Source: Streptomyces sp. NBC_00440
GTDB lineage: Bacteria > Actinomycetota > Actinomycetes > Streptomycetales > Streptomycetaceae
Assembly (NCBI RefSeq): GCF_036014215.1
Contig: NZ_CP107922.1
Span: 124,001-188,000 of the forward strand
Direction: 5' to 3'
Length of the DNA stretch: 64,000 nt
The notes under the pieces are model-generated. The model was given only the letters and a program-made list of their open reading frames with translations, made no database searches and was not told the origin of the DNA. A program made the translations under genes and the position numbers. Shown in pieces: positions 1 to 8,358 of this stretch; within the stretch, counting starts at the first letter, position 1, and each line of letters starts with the position of its first letter.

Positions 1-198
1 CGATCTCCTGGGTGATGCCGGGCGACTGTTCGGCCGCGAGGGAGATCGGCCACGGCAAGTGCTGCTCCGAGGCGTAGCCGAGGGGTCGGCCTGCTGCTCG
101 ATGCGCGTGGCGAGCCGGCGCAGGAAGTCGGTCTTGTCGTGGGTGCTGAGCATGTCGCGGAGCACCTGCGCTTCGGCGCGCAGGGTTTCTTCGAGCAT
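1..198 (-). CDS. Unknown protein coupled to the sigma factor, partial and frameshifted
   Basis: Starts at ATG 198 overlapping the presumed sigma stop, and runs off the left edge. The first 39 residues (MLEETLRAEAQVLRDML...) form a charged amphipathic helix with good G/C third-position bias. The bias then moves to the neighbouring frame after the C4 run (G4 on the plus strand, 82-85). With one added base the protein continues smoothly as ADPLGYASEQHLPWP up to the window edge. Function unknown. The coupling suggests a partner or regulator of the sigma factor. The frameshift may be a homopolymer error. Confidence 0.5.
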   Translation of the reverse strand, partial: MLEETLRAEAQVLRDMLSTHDKTDFLRRLATRIEQQADPSATPRSSTCRGRSPSRPNSRPASPRRS

Positions 199-784
199 CA
201 GGAATCCCCTTCCCCGGTTCGGGGAGATCCAGGAGAGCGTGCAGGGCCTTGATTCCGAGATGAATGTTGACTTTGGCGGCGCCCTTCGTGATGTCGAGAC
301 AGTCGGCGATCTCATCGGTGGTCATGCCCTCGATGTACTTGAGGCGGACACACTCCGCCTGCTTCGGGGAGCGCTCTTCGAGGCAGGCCCGTGCCCGGTC
401 GAGCCGGTCGTACCCGCGCAGTTCCAGCAGATCGTCGCCGGTGGGCGTCCGGCTGAGCCCTGTCATCTCGACCGGCACTTCGTGTGCGGCGAGGCGGGCG
501 CGGCGCCGGTAGTAGTCGATGCAGGAGGTTCGGACTATGGCCCGCGCGAGGGCCAGCGGGTTCGGATGCGCCTCGATGACGGTCCATTCGAGGTTCATTT
601 TCAGTGCGGCGTCCATCACGGCCTCGTCGGCGTCGTGCAGGTTGCGCAGCCGGCCGATGGCCATGCGTATGAACTCATCCATGTTCTGGGCCAGGAAGTC
701 TGTGAACTTCTCCGTCCTGCGGGGCCCTTGGGGAAGTCCGTCGGGTTCAGTCAATTCGTGGCCCTGCTCGTACGGTCCGGTCAT
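198..784 (-). CDS. ECF-like RNA polymerase sigma factor, 3' end frameshifted
   Basis: Probable sigma factor that would direct RNA polymerase to a small set of promoters. Read from ATG at 784. Residues about 30-80 resemble region 2 helices (NLHDADEAVMDAALKMN, then ALARAIVRTSCIDYYRRR). Residues about 130-185 resemble region 4, with SPKQAECVRLKYIEGM followed by the helix-turn-helix TDEIADCLDITKGAAKVN. The frame as given has no stop before the left edge. A TGA in another frame overlaps the next ATG as TGATG (196-200). One extra G in the G4 run at 212-215 would bring that stop into frame and give a protein of about 195 residues translationally coupled to the next gene. So the end given here is inferred. 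The sigma assignment rests on motif resemblance. Confidence 0.7.
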
Positions 785-1416
785 CACGCCCCCCGGGCCG
801 GGGGCCGGGTGACCGGGCGGTGGTGCCGGGGCGCGTTGCGCACAGCGGAGCTGGACTCAGCGCGAGCCTGCGAGGCGGTGCGGACGGTAAGGAACCTTCG
901 TGTTCCGTTGCCCGCGGCGGTCAACCGGTAGGGCGCCGGGATGTACCAGCGTGTACCAGGCCCTGGAAAGCCTCACGGACTCCTCCTCTTCTTCCGGAGT
1001 ACGCCCGGCGTGCGTCGTTGCGCGCCGGGCTCGTTGCATCCCCTACACCGATAGGAGGGCGCCCGGGAGTTAACCGTGGGACGAACATTCTCATCTGTTG
1101 AGTGATCAACCGACTACGTGCAGCCACATGACCAGCACCTCTACCACCGACCGTGACGCTAATCACACAGATTGCGTGCATGCCTGCCGTGCGGAGAGGG
1201 AGGCGCCTTCATCAACGGACCGCCGCGCCGATGTTGACCACCGCCGTCGAGGAGCACCTCGCAGCCGGACACCGGCCAGGCGACGGCTTCACTCACCGTT
1301 CAATGAAGACGACCTGCTGGTGCTCCGACCCGAACGAAGTGAATGCACCTCGACATCGAGGCGTCTGGCCCGTTGACCGGGCTGCGGAGTTCCTCCCGCG
1401 GGGGCACGGTGGAGGT
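785..1416. other. Intergenic region, no supported gene
   Basis: About 630 bases between the sigma-factor start and the next small gene. Open frames here have poor third-position bias and no recognisable motif. No convincing operator, terminator or RNA gene was seen. Confidence 0.5.
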
Positions 1417-1602
1417 ATGGATGAGGCAACCAGGACGTTCCGGCCCGGCGAGAAGGTCCCCGTCAGCGGGATCTACGAATGCACCTGCGGCCAAGAGCAC
1501 CGGGCGTTTACGAGCACCGACGTCAGAGGGCACACGTTCCCCCCGCCGCCATCGGGCTGCTCCGGGGCCGGCTGGAGCCTGAAGGCCCCCGCCCACAAGT
1601 AA
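1417..1602 (+). CDS. Small YjzC-like cysteine protein
   Basis: 61-residue protein from ATG 1417, preceded by GGAGG at 1411-1415 (very short spacing). The sequence FRPGEKVPVSGIYECTCGQ and a later glycine/proline-rich stretch resemble small YjzC-type proteins of unknown function. The CTC pair near residue 22 could bind metal. The frame stays open far upstream, but codon use is only good from this ATG. It lies just upstream of ku on the same strand, so co-transcription is possible. Family assignment is tentative. Confidence 0.5.
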   Translation: MDEATRTFRPGEKVPVSGIYECTCGQEHRAFTSTDVRGHTFPPPPSGCSGAGWSLKAPAHK

Positions 1603-1685
1603 CCGGCGCCCGGAGTGGACCGGGATGCCTGCTCCCGCGTTCATTCGTACGCTGGAGGTCTCGGGGCCTGGCGTGGAGGTCTCCT

Positions 1686-2585
1686 ATGCCCCGTCCCATC
1701 TGGACCGGAGCGGTCAGTTTCGGACTGGTTACGATCCCTGTTTCTGTTATGTCCGCAACGGAGGATCACCGGACCGCGTTCCACCAGTACCACCAGGAAG
1801 ACATGGGCCGGGTCCGCTACGAAAAGGTCTGCTCTCTCGACGGCGAGGTCCTCGGCCCTTACGACATCGGGAAAGCCTACGAGGTGGCACGGGACCGGCT
1901 GGTGCCGATCACTGACGAGGAACTGGACCAGATGCCGCTGCCCACCGCGCAGGCCATCGAGATCGCGGCTTTCGTGCCGGCCGACAGCATCGATCCGATC
2001 CGGATCATGGACGGCTACTACCTCGCGGCGAAAGGCGCGGTCGCCGCCAAGCCCTACACCCTCCTGCGCCAGGCCCTGGAACGCTCGGAGAAGGTGGGCA
2101 TCGCGAAATTTGCGTGGCACGGGCGGGAGCGCCTGGGCATGCTGCGGGTCGTGGACGACGTGATCGTGCTGCACTCAATGAAGTGGCCAGACGAGATCCG
2201 CCAGCCCGAGGACGTCGGTACCGCTCCTGACGCGGACGTGAGCGACGACGAGATCGACGCGGCCATCCAGCTCATGGAGACCATGGCCCAGGAAGACATC
2301 AGCTCATTCACCGACCGCTACGAAGAAGCGGTCCAGGAGCTGATCTCCGCCAAGGCCGAGCACCGCACCCCCGAGCCTGTCGAAGAGGCTCCCCGGGCCG
2401 CGAGCGTCGTGGACCTCATGGAGGCACTGAACGCCTCCGTCAGCGCCGCTCGAAACACCCGCGGCGAGGATGCGACCGTGCACGACATCAAGCACGCCCC
2501 CGCAAAAAAGACCAGCGCGAAGCAGAAGACCACGGCCAAGAAGACAGCGAAGAAATCAGCCGCCCGCAAGCCGAAAAGCGCCTGA
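1686..2585 (+). CDS. ku: Ku homodimeric DNA end-binding protein
   Basis: 299-residue bacterial Ku. It binds double-strand DNA ends and recruits LigD for non-homologous end joining. Start ATG 1686 has GGAGG at 1675-1679, six bases upstream; the frame is open earlier but not Ku-like. N-terminus MPRPIWTGAVSFGLVTIPV is the family signature, and the beta-barrel core follows (VRYEKVCSLDGEVL; GYYLAAKG). The last 30 residues are a Lys/Ala tail (KKTSAKQKTTAKKTAKK), typical of actinobacterial Ku and thought to aid DNA threading. No ligD lies in the window, so this is probably one of several ku copies. Full length and intact. Confidence 0.95.
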   Translation: MPRPIWTGAVSFGLVTIPVSVMSATEDHRTAFHQYHQEDMGRVRYEKVCSLDGEVLGPYDIGKAYEVARDRLVPITDEELDQMPLPTAQAIEIAAFVPADSIDPIRIMDGYYLAAKGAVAAKPYTLLRQALERSEKVGIAKFAWHGRERLGMLRVVDDVIVLHSMKWPDEIRQPEDVGTAPDADVSDDEIDAAIQLMETMAQEDISSFTDRYEEAVQELISAKAEHRTPEPVEEAPRAASVVDLMEALNASVSAARNTRGEDATVHDIKHAPAKKTSAKQKTTAKKTAKKSAARKPKSA

Positions 2586-2626
2586 CACCAAAGCCATGCC
2601 ACCCTCCTCGATGTCCGTGGTGTGGC

Positions 2627-2845
2627 TCAGCGGCCGAGCCGGACGGTGCGCCAGCGCCGCCCGCTGCGACTGATCATGCCGAGCTTCTCCATCTGCTTCA
2701 GCTGATACGCGACCGACCCCGTACTGGACAGCCCGACCTGCTTGCCCAGCTGCTGTACGGACGGACCCTCACCGTGCTCGGCGATCCACTCCCCGATCGC
2801 CCGCCGGATCTGAACCTGCCGCTCACTCGGCGGACGATTCCTCAC
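2627..2845 (-). CDS. LexA-like winged-helix DNA-binding protein, no peptidase domain
   Basis: 72-residue protein from GTG 2845, consisting only of a LexA N-terminal-type winged helix: RPPSERQVQIRRAIGEWIAE, then GPSVQQLGKQVGLSSTGSVA and the wing MISRSGRRWRTVRL. The serine-lysine autoproteolysis domain of LexA is absent, so it cannot self-cleave; it may compete for LexA-type sites or act as a stand-alone repressor. Its GTG overlaps the stop of the upstream gene by four bases (GTGA, 2842-2845), so the two are translationally coupled. It converges on ku. A longer start at 3037 would read through the neighbouring gene and is unlikely. Confidence 0.8.
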   Translation of the reverse strand: MRNRPPSERQVQIRRAIGEWIAEHGEGPSVQQLGKQVGLSSTGSVAYQLKQMEKLGMISRSGRRWRTVRLGR

Positions 2846-3078
2846 GACACATCCGCCCTTCGCTCCGTCTCGCGGACCAGGCGGCGCAGCTCGAAGCGGG
2901 CTGCCGGCGACCGCCCAGGGCTCGTACGGAAGAAGGGGTGCTGCTCGATCCACAGGGACAGCCGCAGCAGACGCCGCCGCAGCGCTGTGGGATTCCGTGG
3001 GCGGGCAACGGACAGCTCCGCATACGTACGAGACCACTCACGCTGCGCCTGCACCAGTTCATCGGGGAAGGACTCCAT
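2842..3078 (-). CDS. Small charged protein coupled to LexA-like regulator
   Basis: 78-residue protein of unknown function from ATG 3078 (MESFPDELVQAQREW...). It is helical and arginine-rich in the middle (NPTALRRRLLRLSLWIEQHP). It overlaps the LexA-like gene by four bases, so both form one transcript. A longer reading from ATG 3114 would place coding sequence over the LexA-box-like site at 3087-3102, so the shorter start is preferred, though no clear Shine-Dalgarno precedes it. Possibly a partner or modulator of the winged-helix protein. Confidence 0.65.
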   Translation of the reverse strand: MESFPDELVQAQREWSRTYAELSVARPRNPTALRRRLLRLSLWIEQHPFFRTSPGRSPAARFELRRLVRETERRADVS

Positions 3079-3086
3079 CACGGAAA

Positions 3087-3102
3087 TAGAGCACATGTTC
3101 GA
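3087..3102 (-). promoter_or_regulatory. Candidate LexA/SOS-box-like site
   Basis: On the minus strand the sequence is TCGAACATGTGCTCTA. It matches the actinobacterial LexA consensus TCGAAC-N4-GTTCGA at 10 of 12 defined positions. It lies nine bases before the start of the two-gene unit with the LexA-like winged helix, so autoregulation or SOS control is plausible. Not tested. Confidence 0.4.
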
Positions 3103-3309
3103 TTTGCTCGGCATGTCGCCACCACCACGGGCGACTCACGAGCGCCGGCCCAACCGTGGTGGCCGATGGGCCCGCCGAGCACGTCGACCCGACGCGGGGC
3201 GCCCGGTATGACCGTCCGCCGGAGCTACTCGGTGCGTCGGGTGCGGGTGACCATCCCGATCAAGGGATGCAACGGCCACAAGTCGCGCGCATCCACGCCG
3301 GCCGTGTTT

Positions 3310-3567
3310 TCACCCGGCCTTGCGTCGGAGAATAGTGCGGACCGTGTTGCGCGAGTGCCCGGACAGCTGGGAGATCTCCACCTCGCTCAGCCCGAGATCC
3401 TTGGCTTCAAGCACGAGGTCGTCACGTCTGGCGACCGCGTTCCGGTAGGCCGTGAGCCGATCCCGTACATCCGTCTCGCTGCGCTTCGGCTGCAGATACA
3501 CGCTGGCGCTCGTCTCGACCGCCTGCGGGATGCGAAGTTGGGAAGCGTCCCTCCCGCTCTGGTTCAT
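3310..3567 (-). CDS. Small HTH regulator, divergent from the Hsp70-like gene
   Basis: 85-residue protein from ATG 3567 (MNQSGRDASQLRIPQ...). The C-terminal half holds a helix-turn-helix: LGLSEVEISQLSGHSRNTVRTILRR, preceded by a long helix (DVRDRLTAYRNAVARRDDLV). The layout resembles sigma region 4 or Trp-repressor-like regulators. Longer upstream readings lose codon bias. It is divergent from the Hsp70-like operon, and two operator-like repeats lie between them at 3620-3659. It is therefore the likely repressor of itself and of that operon. This is inference from layout. Confidence 0.7.
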   Translation of the reverse strand: MNQSGRDASQLRIPQAVETSASVYLQPKRSETDVRDRLTAYRNAVARRDDLVLEAKDLGLSEVEISQLSGHSRNTVRTILRRKAG

Positions 3568-3619
3568 GCGGGGCAGAGTAGAGGGCGGGCCGCGCCACAC
3601 CGAGGAGCGCCACGCATTG

Positions 3620-3659
3620 CCTGTGCAACCCTGCACACTCCTGTGCAATGTTGCACAGG
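3620..3659. promoter_or_regulatory. Tandem palindromic operators between HTH and Hsp70-like genes
   Basis: Two copies of a CCTGTGCAA-type site start exactly 20 bases apart. The right copy (3640-3659) is a perfect palindrome, CCTGTGCAATGTTGCACAGG. The left copy (3620-3636) is imperfect (CCTGTGCAACCCTGCAC). Spacing of two helical turns suggests cooperative dimers on one face. GTGCAACCCTGCA from the left copy recurs at 45692-45704. Confidence 0.65.
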
Positions 3660-3773
3660 AGGTGTTACTCCGTGCGAGTGACCGGAGGCGTGCGGCGCGC
3701 CTTCGATGCTTGAGTCGATTGCCCTGGTCTGCGACATCTGGTCCGTCAACCAACGAAACGACGGCGAGGTGCT

Positions 3774-5642
3774 GTGCGGCTGAACAGCACCGTGACGGAC
3801 CACAGTTGTGTCCGTACGGTTCAGCCTCTCGTCCGCAGGAACGGAAGATCATTGCCCACACCACGCGTTGTTGCGGCCATCGATGTCGGCACCCATGCCA
3901 TCGGTGGGGGCTGGGCTGTCATCTCGGCAGCTAACGACGACCCAGCAGGCCGAACGATCCATCTGGCGAACCAGTGGGAGGCACAGCCCGATCCAACCGC
4001 GAAGAACCTCTCGGCCGTCCTTCTGGACGCCGACGACGGGATGATCGCATGGGGATACCAGGCCCGCCTGCTCTGGCTCACCCGGGGGGCCGAGCTCAGT
4101 ACTCAGGGCGCCCACTATCACCAGGGCTTCAAGATGGACCTGGGAGCCCAGGACGAGGCTGCGGCGCCCGTTGTGACGGTCCAGGACGAGCTATGCGCCG
4201 AGACCTCTTCGCTTCTGCAGGAGAGCCCTCGCACCGACCGCGTGACCCTGCACTTGATGACGATCCTCCTGCGCCAGGTCGTGAACGCGACGCTGGAGCA
4301 GATCAAGGCGAGCGGGTACGACGAGTACGACGTCCGCTGGACTCTGACCTGCCCCGCCTGCTTCACCGACTACCAGAAGTCCCTGCTGCGGGACGCAGGG
4401 AAGAACGCCGGCCTGCCCGCGGAGGACGGCCGGGTCCTGCTGTCGCTTGAGCCGGAAGCTGCCGCCCACTTCGCCCGGGTATCGGGTGTGCACGTGGTCG
4501 GGGACGGCAATGGGTCTGCCAGCGACCTCTTGACACCCGGAGCGCGCTTCATGGTGGTGGACTGCGGCGGAGGCACAGTCGACATCACCGCGTACCAGAT
4601 CGACCCCGACGGCAAGATGGTCGAGATCGGGAAGTCACTCGGCGACCGCTTCGGTTCCGACTTCATCAACCGGGCTTTCGAGCGTGACCACCTCACGGAG
4701 TGCCTGGGCGGGCAGGCCACGCTCAACAACATCAAGGAGAAGTGCCCCGATGCGCTGCTCAACTTGATTGACCAGTGGGAGCGAGCCAAGGTCTCCGTCA
4801 AGCTCGATCAGGACGACGACATCAATCTGCAGATCCCCGCCGCGATCGACCGCGTGATGGGAGCAGCCGGCCGCCGCCACCTCGCCCGACGGCAGCCGAA
4901 GAAGAACACCACCAACATCGTTCTCACCCCGGTCCAGATCCACGCGCTCTTCGACACGGTTGTGCCGGGCACGCTCGACCTGATCGAAACCCAGCTCCAG
5001 GAGATGAACGCCACCCGCGGCGACAACAAGAACCCGGACGTCATCCTCCTCGTCGGCGGCTTCAGCAGCTCCCCCTACCTTCAGCAGGCAGTCAGGGAAC
5101 GGTTCGGCGACCGCGCCAAGGTGATGGTCCCTCCGAACCCGGAGACCGCAGTACTCAACGGTGCCGTTCATTTCTGCTACGACCCCCAGGTCCGGGCGCG
5201 GCGTAGTCGGTTCACCTACGGAGCGAACTGTCACTTGCCGTTCAAGGAAGGGGTGGATCCGGAGGCCAAGCGCTATGTGTCCCCGCTAGGGAATGTGACC
5301 TGCCGGGATCGCTTCTCCGCCTTCGCTACGACCGGAGAGTCGATCAGCACCGAAGCCGAGGTCGTGCATGAGTACTGGCCTCTATCGCTTGACACCGATG
5401 TGCTTGAGCTCCGGCTCTATGCCACGCGCGATCCGGAACCGCGCTACGTCACGGACGACGGCTGCGATGAACTCGCAACCATCACTGTGGATCTTGCTTC
5501 CGTGCAGCGCTTCAAAGACCGCCGGGATCGGGCAGTGCGGCTGTTCATGAAGTTCGGCGAGACCGAAATCAAGGTACGTGCCGAGCTCGTCAACGGCGAC
5601 CACGAGGTGGCCACGCAAATCCGGTTCCATTCCAACTACTGA
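3774..5642 (+). CDS. Hsp70/actin-fold ATPase
   Basis: Member of the Hsp70/actin ATPase superfamily, up to 622 residues. Phosphate-1 loop AAIDVGTHAIGGGWAV (residues about 34-49) and phosphate-2 loop VVDCGGGTVDITAYQI (about 258-273) are clear. The adenosine motif LLVGGFSSSPYLQQAV is near 424-439. The remaining about 150 residues are unlike the DnaK substrate domain, so this is a non-DnaK Hsp70-like protein with its own C-terminus. GTG 3774 has GAGGT upstream. TTG 3852, preceded by GGAAG, gives a start closer to the conserved core and is a good alternative. The stop is eight bases before the coiled-coil gene, an operon. Substrate unknown; no DnaJ or GrpE is nearby. Confidence 0.8.
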   Translation: MRLNSTVTDHSCVRTVQPLVRRNGRSLPTPRVVAAIDVGTHAIGGGWAVISAANDDPAGRTIHLANQWEAQPDPTAKNLSAVLLDADDGMIAWGYQARLLWLTRGAELSTQGAHYHQGFKMDLGAQDEAAAPVVTVQDELCAETSSLLQESPRTDRVTLHLMTILLRQVVNATLEQIKASGYDEYDVRWTLTCPACFTDYQKSLLRDAGKNAGLPAEDGRVLLSLEPEAAAHFARVSGVHVVGDGNGSASDLLTPGARFMVVDCGGGTVDITAYQIDPDGKMVEIGKSLGDRFGSDFINRAFERDHLTECLGGQATLNNIKEKCPDALLNLIDQWERAKVSVKLDQDDDINLQIPAAIDRVMGAAGRRHLARRQPKKNTTNIVLTPVQIHALFDTVVPGTLDLIETQLQEMNATRGDNKNPDVILLVGGFSSSPYLQQAVRERFGDRAKVMVPPNPETAVLNGAVHFCYDPQVRARRSRFTYGANCHLPFKEGVDPEAKRYVSPLGNVTCRDRFSAFATTGESISTEAEVVHEYWPLSLDTDVLELRLYATRDPEPRYVTDDGCDELATITVDLASVQRFKDRRDRAVRLFMKFGETEIKVRAELVNGDHEVATQIRFHSNY

Positions 5643-5649
5643 GGGACCC

Positions 5650-6360
5650 ATGAGAGACCTACCCACGTTCGTGGAACCTCGCGTCGAAGCCACGCCGCTG
5701 ATGGCGGAGTGCGCCTGCTCGGACGGCCCTCTGGACGAGGCCTTGCAACGCGTCGAGGCCCTGGAACGGTCCATTGATGCGGGCCGGCAGGAGCACGCCA
5801 ACATGAGCCAGCGCCTGGAGCGCCTGGAGCGCCAGCTAGGTGTCCTCCTCGCAGCCCGTACCGAAAGCCGCGCCGACCTCGCCGGAACCCAGCACACCGA
5901 ACACCAAAAACTCTCCCGCCAGGCTCGGACGCTGGTCGAGCAAAACTTTGTCAACTTCGCGCGCCGCTACGCCGACAAGTGCCAGCAAGCCGTGAAACGT
6001 CCGGAGCGCGAGCGCATCCCGTACGTGATTGGTCTGCTCAGCAAACAGCTCTTTACCCAGGACCCGCAGCCGGGCAGGGCCATCCAGCGCAAGCTCCACC
6101 TGCCCGAAAATGATGGCGGCCACATCGAAGCCGCTGTCACGGCCCTGCGCGATACCTGCTCTGAACTGGCCACCAGCATCCACCGCGCCGGGCTGCGACA
6201 CGCATGGGACTTCACCCACGAAGCAGGAACAGTGATCGTGCCCTCGAAGCAGGAAGTCTGGCCCACCTGCGATCCCGCACGTCCCATCGCCTTCGCGATG
6301 TCGCCGGCTTATGTCGTCGACGGCCGGGTGTACGGCCGCCAGTACGTCTACACGGTGTAG
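5650..6360 (+). CDS. Coiled-coil protein co-encoded with Hsp70-like ATPase
   Basis: 236-residue protein from ATG 5650 with GAGGGA at 5641-5646. Residues about 30-70 are strongly heptad-like (EALQRVEALERSI, NMSQRLERLERQLGVLLAA) and predict a coiled coil. The C-terminal half is globular (WDFTHEAGTVIVPSKQEVWP; VVDGRVYGRQYVYTV). No catalytic motif recognised. It probably acts with the upstream ATPase, as an adaptor or co-chaperone-like partner. No close family was recalled. The pair with the divergent HTH gene forms a compact three-gene module. Confidence 0.7.
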   Translation: MRDLPTFVEPRVEATPLMAECACSDGPLDEALQRVEALERSIDAGRQEHANMSQRLERLERQLGVLLAARTESRADLAGTQHTEHQKLSRQARTLVEQNFVNFARRYADKCQQAVKRPERERIPYVIGLLSKQLFTQDPQPGRAIQRKLHLPENDGGHIEAAVTALRDTCSELATSIHRAGLRHAWDFTHEAGTVIVPSKQEVWPTCDPARPIAFAMSPAYVVDGRVYGRQYVYTV

Positions 6361-6456
6361 TACTGGTTCTGGGTCATCGAGCAGACTTGCTGGCTGACCC
6401 CGGGAGTTCGGCGTTCGACGGGAGCTGCTCGCTCCTGGCGTCGGCTTCCGTCGTTC

Positions 6457-6924
6457 TTACCGCAGGATGGTGGGACGCTCGGGTGCACCTTGTGTCTGGT
6501 AGCTGGTGATCAGGTCACCGAGGCCGAGCGGGTAGACGGTCTCCCGGGTGGAGTTGAGATCATCGATCGACCACCAGCGGGTGGCCGTGATGGTGTCGGG
6601 CTGCGTGGCCTGGGCCAGGTTCAGGTCGGCCTCCGTGAGACGGGCGATGTAGTACCGCTCGATCTGGCGGACGTCGCCGTCACCGACCTTGTGGTCCGTG
6701 GTGCGCTCGGCGAGCTGCGGACCGAGACGGACTCGCTCGCCGTCGACTCCGAGCTCCTCGCCGAGCTCGCGCCTCAGGGCCGCGGTGTGGCCCTCACCGC
6801 GGTCGAGAGAGCCGCCGGGCGTCGCCCAGAAACCGCCGTTCTCCTCGTAGCGCAGCAGGAGAACCCGCCCGTCGCCATCGAGGGCGATGACGCGGGCGGC
6901 GGGCCGCACAGGGAGCGTTGTCAT
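6457..6924 (-). CDS. NUDIX hydrolase
   Basis: 155-residue NUDIX enzyme hydrolysing nucleoside-diphosphate-linked substrates. The NUDIX box lies at residues 38-60: G38 S L D R G E44, seven residues, then REL-GEELGV, fitting GX5EX7REUXEEXGU. The N-terminal sheet is RPAARVIALDGDGRVLLLRY. Tail residues RWWSIDDL are common in MutT/ADP-ribose pyrophosphatase-like members. Substrate cannot be told. Monocistronic, convergent with the coiled-coil gene. Confidence 0.9.
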   Translation of the reverse strand: MTTLPVRPAARVIALDGDGRVLLLRYEENGGFWATPGGSLDRGEGHTAALRRELGEELGVDGERVRLGPQLAERTTDHKVGDGDVRQIERYYIARLTEADLNLAQATQPDTITATRWWSIDDLNSTRETVYPLGLGDLITSYQTQGAPERPTILR

Positions 6925-7040
6925 GGGCCCAGTCTGGCAGCTGAGGCTCTTCTTCGTTCTCGGTCGGGTGCCTGGCCGTGCAGGATGCTCCTATTGATCG
7001 TCAAGCGTGAGCGGTCGCCCGAGCGAGGTACCTTCGCTCC

Positions 7041-7292
7041 ATGACACTCACTCCCGACAGCGAGGTCCGTAGCCGCGACGAGTTGATCGCCTTCGTCCGA
7101 GAACTGCACCAGGACTACCTCCGCCGGGGGCACGAATGGGAGAACCAGAGCCTCGATCACTTCCTTGAAGCCCTCGCGGCGTGGATGGATGCCTCGCCGG
7201 GCTGGTACCGAAACTTCGGGAAGGAGCTTCCGGAAGGAGGGGATTGGACCTTCCTGGGCAGGGCCCTTCAGGCCGCCACCGTCTATGAGTGA
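7041..7292 (+). CDS. DUF7660-like small protein
   Basis: 83-residue acidic protein (VRSRDELIAFVRELHQDYL; WENQSLDHFLEALAAWMDAS; WTFLGRALQAATVYE). The pattern of WENQ..L..FLEALAAW followed by W..LGRAL resembles a widespread small family of unknown function, often near immunity or toxin genes. ATG 7041 is the only sensible start. No catalytic motif. Function unknown. Confidence 0.65.
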   Translation: MTLTPDSEVRSRDELIAFVRELHQDYLRRGHEWENQSLDHFLEALAAWMDASPGWYRNFGKELPEGGDWTFLGRALQAATVYE

Positions 7293-7503
7293 ATTCGCTC
7301 CTGAATCGGTCAGGCCGCGGTGAGCCAGTCCGGTCGCCGCCTGACCGGTGAGCCCCCCGCACGGCAGAGGCCAGCCGGGATGGGGAGGTTGGGTAAGGGA
7401 ATTGGAATGGTGTGGTCTGGCTTAGTCAACGCGCGTAGCACGGGACGTGGTTGGGCGCTTTCCTGGTTTCCTCTTGTCCCCCCACAGACATCAGGAGATC
7501 TCC

Positions 7504-8136
7504 ATGCGCCGTACCGCGCTGGGTCTGGCGGCTGTCGCCGCCGTTGTTGTTGGTTTCACCGCGGGTCCCGCTTCTGCGGACCCGCCCGGCCCTCCGTCCC
7601 TGGACACTGCCCGGGCTGAGCTCACCGCGCTGACTGTGGCCACGCCGCACTCGATGGACGGCTACTCCCGTGACGCTTTCGACGTCTGGGCCGGCCAGCC
7701 CGACGGGTGCACCACTCGCCAGGATGTCCTGTCCCGCGACGGGAAGGACGTGGTAGAGGGCTCGGACGGCTGCCAGCCGTCATCTGGTTCGTGGTACTCC
7801 GTGTACGACGACACCACGGTCACCGTCGTCGCCCAGGCCACCATCGACCACATGGTCCCCCTCGCCGAAGCCTGGCGCTCCGGCGCCGACAAGTGGACCG
7901 CTGACCAGCGCAAAGCCTTCGGTAACGACCTCAAGGACCAGCAGCTGTTCATCGCGTCGTCCTCCTCCAACAGCAGCAAAGGCGACTCAGGGCCCGCGGA
8001 CTGGAAGCCAACGAACAAAGCTTTCTGGTGCACCTACGGCGAGGATTACACCCACATCAAGTCCGTCTTCAAGCTCACCACCACCGACACCGAGAAGACT
8101 GCGCTGACCTCAATGCTCAACACCTGCACCTCCTGA
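7504..8136 (+). CDS. Secreted HNH endonuclease, DUF1524 family
   Basis: 210-residue exported nuclease. ATG 7504 has AGGAG at 7493-7497. Residues 1-25 are a Sec signal peptide ending ASA. The DUF1524/HNH core has TIDHMVPLAEAW (D115-H116), then FGNDLKDQQLFIASSSSNSSKGD and a C-terminal WCTYGEDYTHIKSVF segment; two cysteine pairs may form disulfides. Predicted to nick extracellular DNA. A homologous gene lies at 13021-13710. A strong terminator follows at 8149. Confidence 0.88.
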   Translation: MRRTALGLAAVAAVVVGFTAGPASADPPGPPSLDTARAELTALTVATPHSMDGYSRDAFDVWAGQPDGCTTRQDVLSRDGKDVVEGSDGCQPSSGSWYSVYDDTTVTVVAQATIDHMVPLAEAWRSGADKWTADQRKAFGNDLKDQQLFIASSSSNSSKGDSGPADWKPTNKAFWCTYGEDYTHIKSVFKLTTTDTEKTALTSMLNTCTS

Positions 8137-8145
8137 CACGACCCA

Positions 8146-8358
8146 TCAGACCTGGGCAGGGCGCAGCCGTGACGGCTGGCGCCCTGCCCAGGTCAGCCTC
8201 GGCGTGGGCAGCACGCCCGGCTTGGCCTCCATGACCTCCACGTCCGTACAGCCCAGGCGCTGCAACTTCTCCTTCTGGTCGCCAGCGGACGACTTGTGCC
8301 TGCACCGGATATGTGGCCGTGCGATTCGCTCGTTTTGGTCGGTTGCGGTGGGGGTCAT
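8146..8358 (-). CDS. Small basic protein coupled to dnaE2-like gene
   Basis: 70-residue protein from ATG 8358, overlapping the stop of the polymerase gene by four bases (ATGA). Basic, with RIARPHIRCRHKSSAGDQKE and LGCTDVEVMEAKPGVLP. Function unknown. Coupling implies expression with the polymerase. The last residues lie in the terminator hairpin. Medium support, from overlap and codon bias only. Confidence 0.5.
   Translation of the reverse strand: MTPTATDQNERIARPHIRCRHKSSAGDQKEKLQRLGCTDVEVMEAKPGVLPTPRLTWAGRQPSRLRPAQV
8149..8194. terminator. Strong GC hairpin after secreted nuclease gene
   Basis: Arms GACCTGGGCAGGGCGC (8149-8164) and GCGCCCTGCCCAGGTC (8179-8194) pair perfectly over 16 bp, with a partly paired apex. 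No U-tract, usual for streptomycete terminators. It overlaps the 3' end of the small minus-strand gene, so it may serve both directions. Confidence 0.75.
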
